64,000 nucleotides of DNA from Zobellia amurskyensis (GCF_009725985.1 NZ_RCNR01000010.1:1-64000), one strand, 5' to 3'. Counted from the first letter of the stretch, positions 52,161 to 62,933 are shown. Numbers and translations: made by a program. Notes: generated from the sequence alone by a model not told the origin.

Positions 52161-52550
52161 AAAAGGGAGTCTGTTTTTGTTAAATTTTTTAGAATTCGAT
52201 AATTGTGTATCATCTCAAGCTTAACTTGTTAATTATAAGTTAATTTTTAAAAAAATGAAGGATTAAACTTGTTAAAATAATTAAAAATGATAGCCGGAAT
52301 TTATCTGCCTTAAGATAGTTATTGCTTTTTCTTGTTTGTAAATTTTGATTTCGTCAGGAGTTTTAAATTGGTAAGTTGTTAATTTGAGTAATTTGGTGCT
52401 TATTCTACGTATATTTATTAGTTATAATTTTGGATTTAATAGCTCTAGGGTTGTCAATGTTTTGTTACTCTAGTTTTTAATTATAATGTGTTCTTATTAG
52501 TTGGTTAGATTTGTCTTGAAATAATTTATTCTAAAATAAATGGCAAACTA
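52161..52550. other. AT-rich intergenic region before the ribosomal operon
   Basis: About 390 bases with no coding potential. A small inverted repeat TTAACTT-N9-AAGTTAA lies at 52220-52242, followed by T residues. Nothing else stands out. It separates the divergent susC B leader from the rpsL promoter. Confidence 0.5.
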
Positions 52551-52581
52551 TTTGAATTTCTGCGAAATAGTCTTACATTTG
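52551..52581 (+). promoter_or_regulatory. Promoter of the str-S10-spc operon
   Basis: TTTG (52551-52554), 19 bases, then TACATTTG (52574-52581): both elements and the spacing match the Bacteroidota consensus. The rpsL ATG lies 42 bases downstream of the box. This is the clearest promoter in the window, as expected for a highly expressed operon. It lies within an upstream extension of the rpsL frame, ruling out the longer protein. Confidence 0.75.
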
Positions 52582-52623
52582 CCGACCCTTAAACAAGGGG
52601 TTATTTATACATATATATTTAGT

Positions 52624-52998
52624 ATGCCAACAATTTCACAATTAGTACGAAAAGGAAGGTCCACGATTACTAAGAAGAGTAAATCGGCGGCTTTGGATTC
52701 GTGTCCTCAAAGAAGAGGTGTTTGTACTCGTGTTTATACGACTACACCGAAGAAACCAAATTCAGCTATGAGAAAAGTAGCAAGAGTAAGGTTGACAAAC
52801 GGTAAGGAAGTGAACGCTTACATACCCGGAGAAGGACATAACCTCCAAGAGCACTCGATAGTATTAGTAAGGGGCGGAAGGGTAAAAGATTTGCCAGGAG
52901 TTAGATATCATATCGTTAGAGGGGCTTTGGATACCGCAGGTGTTGCAGGGAGAACTCAACGTAGGTCTAAGTATGGTGCAAAACGCCCTAAGAAGTAA
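52624..52998 (+). CDS. rpsL: 30S ribosomal protein S12
   Basis: S12 lies at the decoding centre of the 30S subunit. The 124-residue protein starts [12 protein letters not shown] and has [21 protein letters not shown] and [15 protein letters not shown]. The lysines corresponding to E. coli K43 and K88 are present, so this allele should be streptomycin-sensitive. An open frame from 52540 is longer but starts upstream of the promoter. It is the first gene of the superoperon; rpsG follows after 74 bases. Confidence 0.98.
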   Translation: MPTISQLVRKGRSTITKKSKSAALDSCPQRRGVCTRVYTTTPKKPNSAMRKVARVRLTNGKEVNAYIPGEGHNLQEHSIVLVRGGRVKDLPGVRYHIVRGALDTAGVAGRTQRRSKYGAKRPKK

Positions 52999-53072
52999 AT
53001 GAACAAAGAATGTTAGATGATGGTTGAGATGTTATGTTTCAATTGAAGTTTAAAATTCTAAACTATTAAGTA

Positions 53073-53549
53073 ATGAGAAAAAGACAGGCAAAAAAAAGAC
53101 CGCTTTTACCAGATCCAAGATTTAACGATCAGTTGGTAACACGTTTTGTTAACATGATGATGTGGGACGGTAAGAAGTCAATCGCTTTTAGTGTTTTCTA
53201 TGATGCAATGGATATTGTAGAGGAAAAAAAGACAGATGACGAAAAGACTGCTTTGGAGCTTTGGAAGGATGCGCTTTCAAATGTTATGCCTCACGTAGAG
53301 GTTAGAAGTAGAAGAGTAGGTGGTGCTACATTTCAGATTCCTATGCAAATTAGACCGGATCGTAAGATTTCAACTGCGATGAAATGGTTGATTAGTTTCG
53401 CAAGAAAGCGTAATGAAAAAGGAATGGCGCAAAAATTAGCAGCAGAGGTTCTTGCTGCTTCAAAAGAAGAAGGTGCTGCTGTTAAGAAAAGAGTAGATAC
53501 GCATAAAATGGCTGAGGCTAACAAAGCTTTTTCACACTTTAGATTCTAA
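53073..53549 (+). CDS. rpsG: 30S ribosomal protein S7
   Basis: S7 starts assembly of the 30S head and contacts tRNA in the E site. The 158-residue sequence ([38 protein letters not shown]) is typical, including the beta-hairpin arm region [19 protein letters not shown] and the C-terminal [20 protein letters not shown]. It lies six bases before fusA, in the standard rpsL-rpsG-fusA order. Confidence 0.98.
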   Translation: MRKRQAKKRPLLPDPRFNDQLVTRFVNMMMWDGKKSIAFSVFYDAMDIVEEKKTDDEKTALELWKDALSNVMPHVEVRSRRVGGATFQIPMQIRPDRKISTAMKWLISFARKRNEKGMAQKLAAEVLAASKEEGAAVKKRVDTHKMAEANKAFSHFRF

Positions 53550-53555
53550 TCGGAA

Positions 53556-55691
53556 ATGGCAAGAGATTTAAAATATACAAGAAATATAGGTATTGCTGCT
53601 CATATTGATGCTGGTAAGACAACAACAACTGAGCGTATACTTTTTTATACAGGTGTTAGTCATAAAATTGGTGAGGTGCACGATGGTGCGGCTACTATGG
53701 ACTGGATGGAGCAGGAGCAAGAGCGTGGTATTACCATTACTTCTGCTGCAACAACTTGTACATGGAAGTTTCCTTTGGAGAATGCAAAGGAGCTTGATAA
53801 TACTAAGGATTATCACTTTAATATAATTGATACACCGGGACACGTTGATTTTACGGTTGAAGTAAACCGTTCTCTTCGTGTGTTGGATGGTTTGGTTTTC
53901 TTATTTAGTGCTGTTGACGGTGTAGAGCCTCAATCAGAAACTAACTGGAGACTTGCTGATAATTATAAGGTGCCGCGTATTGGTTTTGTTAACAAAATGG
54001 ACCGTCAGGGTTCCAACTTCTTAATGGTCTGTAAGCAGGTTAAAGAGATGTTGGGTTCTAATGCGGTGCCAATTGTTTTACCTATTGGTGATGAAGCTGA
54101 CTTTAGAGGTATTGTTGACCTTGCTAAGAACAGGGCTATAGTATGGCATGAAGAGGGTTTTGGGTCAACTTTTGATGTTGTTGATATTCCAGAGGAAATG
54201 AAAGCTGAAGTAAAGGAGTATAGAGCTGCTTTAATTGAGGCTGTTGCGGAATATGATGAGGAGTTGATGGAGAAATTCTTCGAGGATGAAGATTCTATTT
54301 CTGAAGAAGAAGTTCATGCGGCTTTAAGGGCGGCAGTTATGGACAGGGCTATCATACCTATGATATGTGGTTCTTCATTTAAGAATAAAGGTGTTCAGTT
54401 TTTGTTGGATGCTGTTTGTAGATATTTGCCTTCGCCAATGGATAAGGAAGCCATTATTGGTGTGAATCCAGATACGGGAGAAGAAGAGTCTAGAAAGCCG
54501 GATGTAAAGGAGCCTTTTGCTGCTTTGGCATTTAAGATTGCTACGGATCCTTTTGTGGGTAGATTAGCTTTCTTTAGAACTTATTCTGGTCGTTTGGATG
54601 CAGGTTCTTATATATTGAATAACCGTTCAGGTAAAAAAGAGCGTATTTCACGTATATATCAAATGCACTCTAATAAGCAAAATGCTATCGATTATATCGA
54701 AGCGGGAGACATTGGTGCTGCTGTTGGATTTAAAGATATTAAAACTGGGGATACAATGTCTGCTGAAAAGCATCCTATTGTATTGGAGAGTATGGACTTT
54801 CCTGATCCGGTAATTGGTATAGCTGTTGAGCCTAAAACAAAGGTAGACGTTGATAAGTTGGGTATGGCTTTGGCTAAATTGGCTGAAGAAGATCCTACTT
54901 TTCAGGTAAAAACAGATGAAGCATCAGGTCAGACTATTATTTCTGGTATGGGCGAGCTTCACTTAGATATTATTGTTGATAGACTAAGACGTGAGTTCAA
55001 GGTTGAGGTTAACCAAGGTGAGCCGCAAGTAGAGTATAAAGAAGCGTTGACTAAATCGGCTTCACATAGAGAGACTTATAAAAAGCAATCTGGTGGTCGA
55101 GGTAAGTTTGGTGATATCGTATTTTCAATGAGTCCTGCAGATGAGGATTTCGAAGGAGAAGGACTGCAATTTGTTGATCAAATTAAAGGTGGTCGTATTC
55201 CAAAGGAATTTATCCCATCTGTAGAAAAAGGATTTGCTGCAGCAATGCTAAACGGACCTTTGGCTGGATTTGAGATGGATAGTATGAAGGTTGTGTTAAC
55301 TGATGGTTCTTTCCACCCTGTGGATTCGGATGCGCTTTCTTTTGAATTGGCTGCTAAAATGGGTTACAAAGCTGCTGGTAAAGCTGCTGGTGCCGTAATT
55401 ATGGAGCCTATAATGAAGATTGAGGTGCTTACCCCAGAAGAAAACATGGGTGATATAGTAGGTGATTTGAACCGAAGAAGAGGTGTTATTACTAGTATGA
55501 GTGATAGGGCTGGAGCTAAGGTTATCAAAGGTGAAGTGCCATTGTCTGAGATGTTCGGTTATGTTACTTCGTTAAGAACACTTTCTTCAGGTAGGGCAAC
55601 ATCTACAATGGAATTTTCTCACTATGCAGAAACTCCATCAAATATTGCAGAACAAGTTATTAAGGCAGCTAAAGGTATTACAACCGCTTAA
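53556..55691 (+). CDS. fusA: Elongation factor G
   Basis: EF-G moves tRNA and mRNA through the ribosome using GTP. The 711-residue protein has G1 [19 protein letters not shown], the switch I/G2 region [13 protein letters not shown]3 [10 protein letters not shown]4 NKMD, and domains II-V with [20 protein letters not shown] (domain III) and [23 protein letters not shown] (domain V). The codon composition is typical of highly expressed genes here. tuf does not follow as in E. coli; rpsJ is next, after 12 bases. Confidence 0.98.
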   Translation: MARDLKYTRNIGIAAHIDAGKTTTTERILFYTGVSHKIGEVHDGAATMDWMEQEQERGITITSAATTCTWKFPLENAKELDNTKDYHFNIIDTPGHVDFTVEVNRSLRVLDGLVFLFSAVDGVEPQSETNWRLADNYKVPRIGFVNKMDRQGSNFLMVCKQVKEMLGSNAVPIVLPIGDEADFRGIVDLAKNRAIVWHEEGFGSTFDVVDIPEEMKAEVKEYRAALIEAVAEYDEELMEKFFEDEDSISEEEVHAALRAAVMDRAIIPMICGSSFKNKGVQFLLDAVCRYLPSPMDKEAIIGVNPDTGEEESRKPDVKEPFAALAFKIATDPFVGRLAFFRTYSGRLDAGSYILNNRSGKKERISRIYQMHSNKQNAIDYIEAGDIGAAVGFKDIKTGDTMSAEKHPIVLESMDFPDPVIGIAVEPKTKVDVDKLGMALAKLAEEDPTFQVKTDEASGQTIISGMGELHLDIIVDRLRREFKVEVNQGEPQVEYKEALTKSASHRETYKKQSGGRGKFGDIVFSMSPADEDFEGEGLQFVDQIKGGRIPKEFIPSVEKGFAAAMLNGPLAGFEMDSMKVVLTDGSFHPVDSDALSFELAAKMGYKAAGKAAGAVIMEPIMKIEVLTPEENMGDIVGDLNRRRGVITSMSDRAGAKVIKGEVPLSEMFGYVTSLRTLSSGRATSTMEFSHYAETPSNIAEQVIKAAKGITTA

Positions 55692-55703
55692 TTTTTTAGA
55701 AAG

Positions 55704-56009
55704 ATGAGCCAGAAAATAAGGATAAAACTAAAATCTTACGATCATAACTTGGTAGATAAGTCTGCTGAAAAAATCGTAAAAACGGTAAAAACTACCGGAG
55801 CAGTGGTAACAGGACCAATTCCTTTGCCTACGCACAAAAAGATATTTACAGTTTTGCGTTCACCGCACGTAAATAAGAAATCTAGAGAGCAATTTCAACT
55901 TAGTTCGTACAAACGATTGTTGGATATTTATAGCTCTTCATCAAAAACTATTGATGCACTTATGAAGCTTGAGCTTCCGAGTGGTGTTGAAGTTGAGATA
56001 AAAGTATAG
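55704..56009 (+). CDS. rpsJ: 30S ribosomal protein S10
   Basis: S10 belongs to the 30S head and, in E. coli, also binds NusB in antitermination. The 101-residue protein ([45 protein letters not shown]) is the standard size. It is joined to fusA, so the str and S10 operons run together. A 188-base gap with a terminator-like hairpin separates it from rplC, a wider space than elsewhere in the cluster. Confidence 0.98.
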   Translation: MSQKIRIKLKSYDHNLVDKSAEKIVKTVKTTGAVVTGPIPLPTHKKIFTVLRSPHVNKKSREQFQLSSYKRLLDIYSSSSKTIDALMKLELPSGVEVEIKV

Positions 56010-56023
56010 TTATAGCCCGTCCA

Positions 56024-56111
56024 ATTAGGATGGGGGACATGTCCCGAGCTGCGTGCGAGGGAAAAACGGATAAAAACAATCAGGGTTGAATTGTTTTGAC
56101 CCTGTTTTTTT
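56024..56111 (+). terminator. Palindrome and terminator-like hairpin between rpsJ and rplC
   Basis: GGGACATGTCCC (56034-56045) is a perfect 12-bp palindrome within GC-rich DNA. Further on CAGGGT (56081-56086) pairs with ACCCTG (56099-56104), followed by seven T (56105-56111). The second element has the form of an intrinsic terminator inside a superoperon whose genes on both sides must be made. It may act as an attenuator or leader for feedback control of the L3-L4 part, or stop a fraction of transcripts. Confidence 0.6.
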
Positions 56112-56197
56112 GTCCGATAGTGAAAGAGTATTAATAAGTGAATATAAACGGAAGACGGGTTTATTTATAAATCTGAATTTCATAATCTAAAATCAGT

Positions 56198-56815
56198 ATG
56201 TCTGGGTTAATTGGAAAAAAAGTAGGCATGACCAGCATCTTTGACGAGAACGGGAAAAACATTCCTTGTACTGTTATTGAGGCGGGACCATGTGTAGTTA
56301 CCCAAGTCAGAACCGAAGAAGTTGATGGGTATAAAGCTCTTCAGCTTGGTTTCGATGACAAGGCAGATAAACGTGCTAATAAGGCCGAAGCAGGTCATTT
56401 CAAAAAAGCAGGTGCATCTCCTAAGAAGAAAGTCGTTGAATTCAAAGGTTTTGGTGAGGATTACAAATTAGGAGACACCGTTGGTGTTGATGTATTTGTA
56501 GAAGGAGAATTTGTAGATGTTGTTGGTACGTCTAAGGGAAAAGGTTTTCAAGGTGTTGTTAAGCGCCACGGATTTGCCGGTGTAGGTCAAGCGACCCACG
56601 GTCAGCATAACCGTTTGAGAGCTCCTGGTTCCATTGGTGCTGCATCTTATCCTGCAAGAGTTTTTAAAGGAATGAAAATGGCCGGTAGAATGGGTGGTGA
56701 TAGAGTTACCGTTCAGAACCTTAAAGTTTTAAAGGTTGTTCCGGAAAAGAATCTTTTGGTTGTAAAAGGTGCTGTTCCAGGTCATAAGAATGCTTACGTA
56801 ACTATCGAGAAGTAA
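56198..56815 (+). CDS. rplC: 50S ribosomal protein L3
   Basis: L3 initiates 50S assembly and reaches the peptidyl transferase centre. The 205-residue protein begins [19 protein letters not shown] and contains the extension loop [46 protein letters not shown]. It follows the long gap with the hairpin, and its stop overlaps the rplD start by one base (TAATG). Confidence 0.98.
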   Translation: MSGLIGKKVGMTSIFDENGKNIPCTVIEAGPCVVTQVRTEEVDGYKALQLGFDDKADKRANKAEAGHFKKAGASPKKKVVEFKGFGEDYKLGDTVGVDVFVEGEFVDVVGTSKGKGFQGVVKRHGFAGVGQATHGQHNRLRAPGSIGAASYPARVFKGMKMAGRMGGDRVTVQNLKVLKVVPEKNLLVVKGAVPGHKNAYVTIEK

Positions 56816-57444
56816 TGAAGGTAGCAGTTTTAGATATTAAAGGAAAAGAAACAGGTAGAAAGGCAGACCTTTCTGATGCTGTTTTTGCAATAGAACCGAA
56901 CGATCATGCCGTGTATTTGGATGTTAAGCAGTATTTAGCACACCAAAGACAAGGAACGCACAAAGCTAAAGAGCGTGCGGAAATTGCGGGAAGTACTCGT
57001 AAGATCAAGAAGCAAAAAGGAACTGGTACAGCGCGTGCTGGTAGTATTAAATCTCCTATTTTTAGAGGTGGTGGTAGAATTTTTGGGCCAAGACCTAAAG
57101 ATTACGGTCAGAAATTGAACAAAAACGTTAAGCGTTTAGCTCGTAAATCTGCACTTAGCATCAAATCTAAAGAACAAGCAATTTTGGTTGTTGAAGATTT
57201 TAATTTTGATGTACCAAAGACAAAAGATTTTAAAGGTGTTTTGAAGTCATTAGGGCTTGAAAACAAAAAATCGTTGTTTGTCTTGGGTGATTCAAATAAT
57301 AGCGTATATTTGTCTTCGCGAAATTTGAAAGGTTCCGAAGTTGTAACTTCCTCAGAAATAAGCACTTACAAAATTCTTAATGCAAGCAGTATAGTCTTGT
57401 TGGAGAGTGCTTTAGAAGGATTGGAGTCAAATTTAACAAAATAG
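56815..57444 (+). CDS. rplD: 50S ribosomal protein L4
   Basis: L4 lines the exit tunnel of the 50S subunit; in E. coli it also represses the S10 operon, but that mechanism is not known to be shared here. The 209-residue sequence has the extended loop KKQKGTGTARAGSIKSPIFRGGGRIFGPRPKDYGQKLN near residues 65-100. Its start overlaps the rplC stop by one base and rplW follows after six bases. Confidence 0.98.
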   Translation: MKVAVLDIKGKETGRKADLSDAVFAIEPNDHAVYLDVKQYLAHQRQGTHKAKERAEIAGSTRKIKKQKGTGTARAGSIKSPIFRGGGRIFGPRPKDYGQKLNKNVKRLARKSALSIKSKEQAILVVEDFNFDVPKTKDFKGVLKSLGLENKKSLFVLGDSNNSVYLSSRNLKGSEVVTSSEISTYKILNASSIVLLESALEGLESNLTK

Positions 57445-57450
57445 AAAGCC

Positions 57451-57741
57451 ATGAGTGTGTTGATAAAACCAATAATAACGGAAAAGATGACCGCCGATAG
57501 CGAGTTGTATAATCGTTATGGTTTCGTAGTTGATCCTAGGGCCAACAAGATCCAAATTAAAGATGCGGTAGAAGCTACTTACGGTGTTTCAGTAAAGAAG
57601 GTGCGTACCATGAATTATGGTCCATCTAGAAAAACACGTTTCACCAAGACCGGTGTACAGCATGGTAAGACTAATGCTATAAAGAAGGCAATAGTAGATG
57701 TGGTGGAAGGTGATATCATTGATTTTTACAGTAATCTATAA
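57451..57741 (+). CDS. rplW: 50S ribosomal protein L23
   Basis: L23 sits at the tunnel exit and is the docking site for trigger factor and signal recognition particle. The 96-residue protein (MSVLIKPIITEKMTADSELYNRYGFVVDPRANKIQIKDAVEATYGVSV) carries the typical fold. It lies between rplD and rplB with gaps of six and nine bases. Confidence 0.98.
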   Translation: MSVLIKPIITEKMTADSELYNRYGFVVDPRANKIQIKDAVEATYGVSVKKVRTMNYGPSRKTRFTKTGVQHGKTNAIKKAIVDVVEGDIIDFYSNL

Positions 57742-57750
57742 AGACAAGAA

Positions 57751-58575
57751 ATGTCAGTTAGAAAATTAAAACCCATAACCCCCGGGCAGCGTTTTAGAGT
57801 AGTGAATGGTTTTGACGCCATTACTACTGATAAGCCGGAGAAGAGTTTGCTCGCTCCGTTAAAAAAATCGGGAGGAAGAAACAGTCAAGGAAAAATGACC
57901 ATACGCCATAGAGGTGGTGGGCATAAGAGAAGGTATCGTGTTATTGATTTCAAGAGAGATAAGCAAGGTGTTGCTGCTACTGTTGAATCAATTCAGTACG
58001 ATCCTAACAGAACAGCTTTTATTGCTTTGTTGAAGTATGCGGATGGTGAGAAGAGATATGTCATTGCGCAAAACGGATTAGAAGTAGGGCAAGAGGTTTC
58101 TTCTGGTAGTAATGTTGCTCCTGAGATAGGTAATGCATTGCCAATAAGTGAGATACCATTAGGTACTATTATTTCTTGTATAGAATTACGACCTGGTCAA
58201 GGAGCTGTTATGGCTAGAAGCGCAGGTACTTTTGCTCAGTTAATGGCAAAAGACGGTAAGTTTGTTACAGTTAAAATGCCTTCAGGTGAAACTAGATTAA
58301 TTTTGTCTACGTGTATGGCTACTATAGGTGCTATATCAAACTCTGATCATCAGTTGTTGGTGTCTGGTAAAGCGGGTAGAAGTAGATGGTTAGGTAGAAG
58401 ACCTAGAACGAGACCGGTAGCAATGAACCCTGTTGATCACCCAATGGGTGGTGGTGAAGGTAGAGCTTCTGGTGGGCACCCAAGATCAAGAAACGGAATT
58501 CCGGCTAAAGGTTATAGAACGCGTACTAGAACCAAGAAGACGAATAAGTATATTCTAGAACGTAGAAAGAAATAA
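57751..58575 (+). CDS. rplB: 50S ribosomal protein L2
   Basis: L2 is needed for subunit joining and peptidyl transfer. The 274-residue protein has the RNA-binding [24 protein letters not shown] near residues 40-62 and the C-terminal [22 protein letters not shown], in which the conserved histidine near 230 ([10 protein letters not shown]) is present. It is in the standard S10 order before rpsS. Confidence 0.98.
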   Translation: MSVRKLKPITPGQRFRVVNGFDAITTDKPEKSLLAPLKKSGGRNSQGKMTIRHRGGGHKRRYRVIDFKRDKQGVAATVESIQYDPNRTAFIALLKYADGEKRYVIAQNGLEVGQEVSSGSNVAPEIGNALPISEIPLGTIISCIELRPGQGAVMARSAGTFAQLMAKDGKFVTVKMPSGETRLILSTCMATIGAISNSDHQLLVSGKAGRSRWLGRRPRTRPVAMNPVDHPMGGGEGRASGGHPRSRNGIPAKGYRTRTRTKKTNKYILERRKK

Positions 58576-58588
58576 AAAGTAAGAAACA

Positions 58589-58867
58589 ATGGCACGATCG
58601 TTAAAAAAAGGACCTTACGTTCACTATAGCTTGGAGAAAAAAATCCAGCAAAGCGCTTCTTCTGGAAAGAAGAGTGTGATCAAAACGTGGTCAAGAGCAT
58701 CGATGATAACACCTGATTTTGTAGGTCAGACTATAGCTGTGCACAACGGAAGGCAGTTTGTTCCTGTATTCGTTACAGAGAATATGGTAGGTCATAAATT
58801 AGGCGAATTTTCTCCAACAAGATCTTTTAGAGGTCATGCAGGAGCCAAGAACAAAGGAAAAAAGTAA
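58589..58867 (+). CDS. rpsS: 30S ribosomal protein S19
   Basis: S19 lies in the 30S head with S13. The 92-residue protein ([63 protein letters not shown]) is canonical. The gene is 13 bases after rplB and three before rplV. Confidence 0.98.
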   Translation: MARSLKKGPYVHYSLEKKIQQSASSGKKSVIKTWSRASMITPDFVGQTIAVHNGRQFVPVFVTENMVGHKLGEFSPTRSFRGHAGAKNKGKK

Positions 58868-58870
58868 GCT

Positions 58871-59278
58871 ATGGGAGTTCGAAAAAAACAGATGGCCGAA
58901 AGAATCAAGGCCGAGAAAAAGCAGATAGCGTTCGCTAAGTTAAACAACTGCCCTACATCGCCTAGAAAAATGCGTTTAGTAGCGGATTTGGTAAGAGGTG
59001 TGCAAGTGGAAAAGGCTTTAGCTATTCTACGTTTCAACCCAAAGGAAGCTTCTCGTAAATTAGAGAAGTTATTACTTTCTGCTTTGGCAAACTGGCAATC
59101 AAAGAATGAGGATGCTAGTGTAGAGGATGCGGATCTTTTTGTAAAGGAAATTCGTGTTGATGGAGGTAGTATGTTGAAAAGATTGCGTCCGGCCCCACAG
59201 GGTAGAGCGCATAGAATTAGAAAACGTTCCAACCATGTTACATTGGTTTTGGGGTCTAATAATAATATAGAAAGCTAG
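58871..59278 (+). CDS. rplV: 50S ribosomal protein L22
   Basis: L22 extends a beta hairpin into the exit tunnel, where macrolide-resistance changes occur. The 135-residue protein has [29 protein letters not shown] near residues 25-53 and the tip region [28 protein letters not shown]. The first 20 residues ([20 protein letters not shown]) form a charged extension relative to E. coli L22, common in Bacteroidota. One base separates it from rpsC. Confidence 0.98.
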   Translation: MGVRKKQMAERIKAEKKQIAFAKLNNCPTSPRKMRLVADLVRGVQVEKALAILRFNPKEASRKLEKLLLSALANWQSKNEDASVEDADLFVKEIRVDGGSMLKRLRPAPQGRAHRIRKRSNHVTLVLGSNNNIES

Positions 59279-59279
59279 A

Positions 59280-60002
59280 ATGGGACAGAAAACAAATCCG
59301 ATAGGAAATCGTCTAGGAATTATCAGAGGATGGGAATCTAACTGGTACGGTGGAAACGATTATGGAGATAAACTAGCTGAAGACGATAAGATACGTAAGT
59401 ACATTCATGCGCGTTTGGCAAAGGCTAGCGTTTCTAGAGTGATTATAGAGCGTACTTTAAAGTTGATTACAATTACAGTGACTACTGCAAGACCTGGTAT
59501 TATTATCGGTAAAGGTGGTCAAGAGGTGGATAAGCTTAAAGAGGAGCTTAAGAAAATCACCAATAAAGAGGTTCAGATCAATATTTATGAGATCAAGAGA
59601 CCTGAGTTAGATGCAAATTTGGTGGCGGCTAGCGTTGCTCGTCAAATCGAAAGCAGAATTTCTTTTAGAAGAGCTATTAAAATGGCTATTGCTGCGGCAA
59701 TGAGAATGAATGCAGAGGGAATCAAAATTCAGATTTCGGGTCGTTTGAACGGTGCTGAAATGGCGCGTTCGGAGTCTTATAAAGATGGTCGTATTCCATT
59801 GTCTACTTTCCGTGCAGATATCGATTATGCTTTACATGAAGCTCAGACGACATACGGTAAGTTGGGTATTAAGGTTTGGATCATGAAAGGTGAGGTGTAC
59901 GGCAAGCGTGAATTGTCTCCGTTGGTGGGTATGACTAAAGGTCAGTCTTCAAAAGGTGGTGATAAACGTGAAGGCGGGAGAAAGCAACGTCGTAGAAAGT
60001 AA
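59280..60002 (+). CDS. rpsC: 30S ribosomal protein S3
   Basis: S3 forms part of the mRNA entry channel. The 240-residue protein has the KH domain ([24 protein letters not shown], with GIIIGKGG at the RNA-binding loop, near residues 72-83) and the C-terminal domain with [32 protein letters not shown] basic tail ([16 protein letters not shown]) ends it. It is followed by rplP after 19 bases. Confidence 0.98.
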   Translation: MGQKTNPIGNRLGIIRGWESNWYGGNDYGDKLAEDDKIRKYIHARLAKASVSRVIIERTLKLITITVTTARPGIIIGKGGQEVDKLKEELKKITNKEVQINIYEIKRPELDANLVAASVARQIESRISFRRAIKMAIAAAMRMNAEGIKIQISGRLNGAEMARSESYKDGRIPLSTFRADIDYALHEAQTTYGKLGIKVWIMKGEVYGKRELSPLVGMTKGQSSKGGDKREGGRKQRRRK

Positions 60003-60021
60003 TTTTTTAAAGAAGTAAACA

Positions 60022-60453
60022 ATGTTACAACCTAAAAGAACCAAGTTTCGTAAGATGCAAAAAGGCCGCATGAAAGGCAATGCGGGTAGAGGGTTTCAGT
60101 TGTCAAATGGAATGTTCGGCATCAAAACTTTGGATTCAAAATTTATAACGTCACGTCAGATCGAGGCAGCTCGTATCGCGGCTACTAGATATATGAAAAG
60201 GCAAGGCCAGTTATGGATAAAGATATTTCCGGACAAGCCTATTACCAAAAAACCTCTTGAGGTTCGTATGGGTAAAGGTAAGGGTGCCCCTGAATATTTC
60301 GTGGCTGTCGTGAAGCCTGGAAGAGTTTTATTTGAAGTTGCTGGTGTACCTATGGATGTTGCCAAGGAGGCACTAAGGTTGGCAGCGCAAAAGTTACCTG
60401 TTAAGACAAAGTTTGTTGTTGCACGTGACTACGTTGATCAAGATTTAATCTAA
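60022..60453 (+). CDS. rplP: 50S ribosomal protein L16
   Basis: L16 organises the tRNA A site and central protuberance base. The 143-residue protein ([81 protein letters not shown]) includes the arginine (MGKGKGAPE region) hydroxylated by YcfD in E. coli only. It lies eight bases before rpmC. Confidence 0.98.
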   Translation: MLQPKRTKFRKMQKGRMKGNAGRGFQLSNGMFGIKTLDSKFITSRQIEAARIAATRYMKRQGQLWIKIFPDKPITKKPLEVRMGKGKGAPEYFVAVVKPGRVLFEVAGVPMDVAKEALRLAAQKLPVKTKFVVARDYVDQDLI

Positions 60454-60461
60454 GTTGTACC

Positions 60462-60653
60462 ATGAAAAACAAAGAAATTAAAGAATTGTCTGTAGAAGAG
60501 CTTAAGCAGAAGCTGGCTGAATTTAAAAAGCAGCAAGCGAATCTTAAAATAGCGCATTTTGTAACGCCACTTGAGAATCCGCTTGAGATCAGAAAGACAA
60601 GAAGAACGGTAGCTAGATTAGCAACGGAATTAACTAATAGGGAAAACCAATAA
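60462..60653 (+). CDS. rpmC: 50S ribosomal protein L29
   Basis: L29 is a two-helix protein next to L23 at the tunnel exit. The 63-residue sequence ([62 protein letters not shown]) is typical. rpsQ starts 13 bases on. Confidence 0.98.
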   Translation: MKNKEIKELSVEELKQKLAEFKKQQANLKIAHFVTPLENPLEIRKTRRTVARLATELTNRENQ

Positions 60654-60666
60654 CTGGTTCTGCTTT

Positions 60667-60927
60667 ATGGAAGAAAAAAGAAACTTAAGAAAAGAGAGGA
60701 TAGGGGTTGTAACCAGTAACAAAATGGAGAAATCTATTGTTGTGGCCGAGGTAAAGCGAGTAAAACACCCTATGTACGGTAAGTTCGTTTTGAAAACGAA
60801 AAAATACGTTGCTCACGATGAGAAGAATGACTGCAACGAAGGTGATACCGTTAAGATAATGGAGACGCGCCCGTTAAGTAAGACTAAAACTTGGCGTTTA
60901 GTAGAAATCTTAGAAAGAGCTAAATAA
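60667..60927 (+). CDS. rpsQ: 30S ribosomal protein S17
   Basis: S17 is an OB-fold protein that binds 16S rRNA early in assembly. The 86-residue sequence shows the family signature [33 protein letters not shown] and [23 protein letters not shown]. One base separates it from rplN, so this is the S10-spc transition without any visible break. Confidence 0.98.
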   Translation: MEEKRNLRKERIGVVTSNKMEKSIVVAEVKRVKHPMYGKFVLKTKKYVAHDEKNDCNEGDTVKIMETRPLSKTKTWRLVEILERAK

Positions 60928-60928
60928 T

Positions 60929-61297
60929 ATGTTACAGCAAGAATCAAGATTAAAGGTAGCGGATAACACAGGGGCAAAAGAAGTTTTGACCATTCGTGTA
61001 CTTGGTGGAACCAAGAGAAGATATGCTTCCATCGGAGATAAGATCGTTGTTACCGTAAAGGAGGCTACGCCTAACGGAGGTATCAAAAAAGGAGCTGTAT
61101 CTACGGCGGTAGTTGTAAGAACAAAGAAAGAAGTTAGAAGACCAGATGGTTCATATATTCGTTTCGATGACAATGCGTGTGTATTGTTGAATCCAACGGG
61201 AGAAATGAGAGGAACCCGTGTTTTCGGTCCGGTTGCCCGCGAATTACGCGATAAGCAATTCATGAAAATTGTTTCATTGGCCCCTGAGGTACTTTAA
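60929..61297 (+). CDS. rplN: 50S ribosomal protein L14
   Basis: L14 forms inter-subunit bridges and the RsfS silencing site. The 122-residue sequence ([88 protein letters not shown]) has the exact family length. rplX follows after 13 bases. Confidence 0.98.
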   Translation: MLQQESRLKVADNTGAKEVLTIRVLGGTKRRYASIGDKIVVTVKEATPNGGIKKGAVSTAVVVRTKKEVRRPDGSYIRFDDNACVLLNPTGEMRGTRVFGPVARELRDKQFMKIVSLAPEVL

Positions 61298-61310
61298 TAA
61301 TAGAGCAAGC

Positions 61311-61625
61311 ATGAAAAAGTTGAAAATTAAAACGGGAGATACAGTTCGTATCGTTGCAGGAGACCATAAAGGTACTGAGGGCAAGGTGATGACAGTAAAC
61401 CGTGAAAAGAACAAAGCCATCGTAGAAGGTGCGAATATGGTTTCTAAGCATCAGAAGCCAAGTGCGCAAAATCCACAAGGTGGTATCGTTAAAAAAGAAG
61501 CTCCTATCCATATATCTAATCTGGCACTTGTTGATTCAAAATCAGGCGAGACTACAAGAGTAGGGTATGAGGTAAGAGACGGAAAGAAAGTCCGGTTTTC
61601 TAAGAAATCCAATGAAGTAATATAA
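61311..61625 (+). CDS. rplX: 50S ribosomal protein L24
   Basis: L24 is an assembly initiator with a KOW motif (KIKTGDTVRIVAGDHKGTEGKVMTVNREKNKAIVEGANMV). The 104-residue protein starts at MKKLKIKTGDT; an earlier in-frame ATG at 61269 lies inside rplN and would add 14 unrelated residues, so it is rejected. rplE begins three bases after the stop. Confidence 0.97.
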   Translation: MKKLKIKTGDTVRIVAGDHKGTEGKVMTVNREKNKAIVEGANMVSKHQKPSAQNPQGGIVKKEAPIHISNLALVDSKSGETTRVGYEVRDGKKVRFSKKSNEVI

Positions 61626-61628
61626 GTT

Positions 61629-62180
61629 ATGGCTTACGTTTCAAGGTTAAAGAAAGAATATGGTGAGCGTATAGTAAATGCGCTTAAGGAAGAGTTTGGT
61701 TACAAGAATGTAATGCAAGTGCCCAAACTAGAAAAGATAGTTGTTAGTAGAGGTGTTGGTGCCGCTGTTGCAGATAAGAAACTTATCGATCATGCAGTAG
61801 ACGAATTGACTAATATTACCGGTCAAAAAGCCGTTGCTACGTTATCTAAGAAGGATGTTGCTGCATTTAAGTTGCGTAAAGGTATGCCAATTGGCGCCAA
61901 AGTAACTTTGCGTGGTGAGCGTATGTACGAATTTTTGGATCGTTTGATCACAAGTGCATTACCGCGAGTTCGTGATTTTCAAGGGATTAAAGCTACAGGT
62001 TTTGATGGTCGTGGAAATTATAGCCTTGGTGTGACAGAGCAAATAATTTTTCCTGAAATCAATATTGATAAAATCAATAGAATTGACGGAATGGATATTA
62101 CCTTTGTAACTTCGGCCGAAACGGACAAAGAAGCAAAATCATTATTAACAGAATTAGGATTACCTTTTAAAAAGAACTAG
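61629..62180 (+). CDS. rplE: 50S ribosomal protein L5
   Basis: L5 binds 5S rRNA with L18 in the central protuberance. The 183-residue sequence has [48 protein letters not shown] and [30 protein letters not shown], all typical. rpsN starts one base after the stop. Confidence 0.98.
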   Translation: MAYVSRLKKEYGERIVNALKEEFGYKNVMQVPKLEKIVVSRGVGAAVADKKLIDHAVDELTNITGQKAVATLSKKDVAAFKLRKGMPIGAKVTLRGERMYEFLDRLITSALPRVRDFQGIKATGFDGRGNYSLGVTEQIIFPEINIDKINRIDGMDITFVTSAETDKEAKSLLTELGLPFKKN

Positions 62181-62181
62181 T

Positions 62182-62451
62182 ATGGCTAAAGAATCAATGA
62201 AAGCCCGTGAGCGCAAAAGGGCAAAGACTGTTGCTAAATATGCCGAGAAAAGGAAAGCTTTGAAAGAGGCTGGAGATTACGAGGGATTGCAAAAATTGCC
62301 AAGAAATGCATCACCTGTTCGTATGCACAATCGTTGCAAGTTAACAGGTAGACCAAAAGGTTATATGAGAACTTTTGGTATCTCTAGGGTTACGTTCAGA
62401 GAGATGGCCAACCAAGGTCTTATACCAGGTGTTAAAAAAGCAAGCTGGTAA
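62182..62451 (+). CDS. rpsN: 30S ribosomal protein S14, zinc-free long form
   Basis: S14 lies in the 30S head. The 89-residue sequence ([89 protein letters not shown]) lacks the CxxC pairs of the zinc form and so is the C-minus type. A 65-base gap precedes rpsH. Confidence 0.98.
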   Translation: MAKESMKARERKRAKTVAKYAEKRKALKEAGDYEGLQKLPRNASPVRMHNRCKLTGRPKGYMRTFGISRVTFREMANQGLIPGVKKASW

Positions 62452-62516
62452 TATTATTGAATAACTGGTTTCAGGTTTGTTAATTAAGACAAAAACCGTT
62501 ACCGAATTATATACAG

Positions 62517-62915
62517 ATGGTTACAGATACTATAGCAGATTATCTAACGAGAGTTAGGAATGCCAGCAGAGCTGGTCACAGAGTGGTAGAGATACCTTCT
62601 TCCAAAGTAAAGAAAGAGATGACTAAAATATTGTTCGATCAGGGCTATATTTTAAGTTACAAATTCGAGGAAGATAAAGTTCAGGGTTCTATTAAGATTG
62701 CCTTGAAATATGACAAGGCCACTAAAGAGCCTGTTATCAAAAAAATTCAGAGAATCAGTAAGCCAGGTTTACGTAAGTATACAGGTGCTGAGAATCTGCC
62801 TAGAGTCTTAAATGGCTTAGGGATTGCGATAGTATCTACCTCTCATGGGGTAATGACGAGCAAGCAGGCGAAAAATGAGAATGTAGGTGGCGAGGTGCTT
62901 TGCTACGTATATTAA
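62517..62915 (+). CDS. rpsH: 30S ribosomal protein S8
   Basis: S8 binds 16S rRNA helix 21 and, in E. coli, represses the spc operon. The 132-residue sequence (MVTDTIADYLTRVRNASRAGHRVVEIPSSKVKKEMTKILFDQGYI; GLGIAIVSTSHGVMTSKQAKNENVGGEVLCYVY) matches the family along its length. It precedes rplF by 18 bases. Confidence 0.98.
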   Translation: MVTDTIADYLTRVRNASRAGHRVVEIPSSKVKKEMTKILFDQGYILSYKFEEDKVQGSIKIALKYDKATKEPVIKKIQRISKPGLRKYTGAENLPRVLNGLGIAIVSTSHGVMTSKQAKNENVGGEVLCYVY

Positions 62916-62933
62916 TAGGATAAATAGTAAGAA

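Noticed and set aside
53568-53843. Cysteine-rich open frames within fusA on either strand
   Set aside because: Out-of-frame readings of the conserved EF-G G domain.
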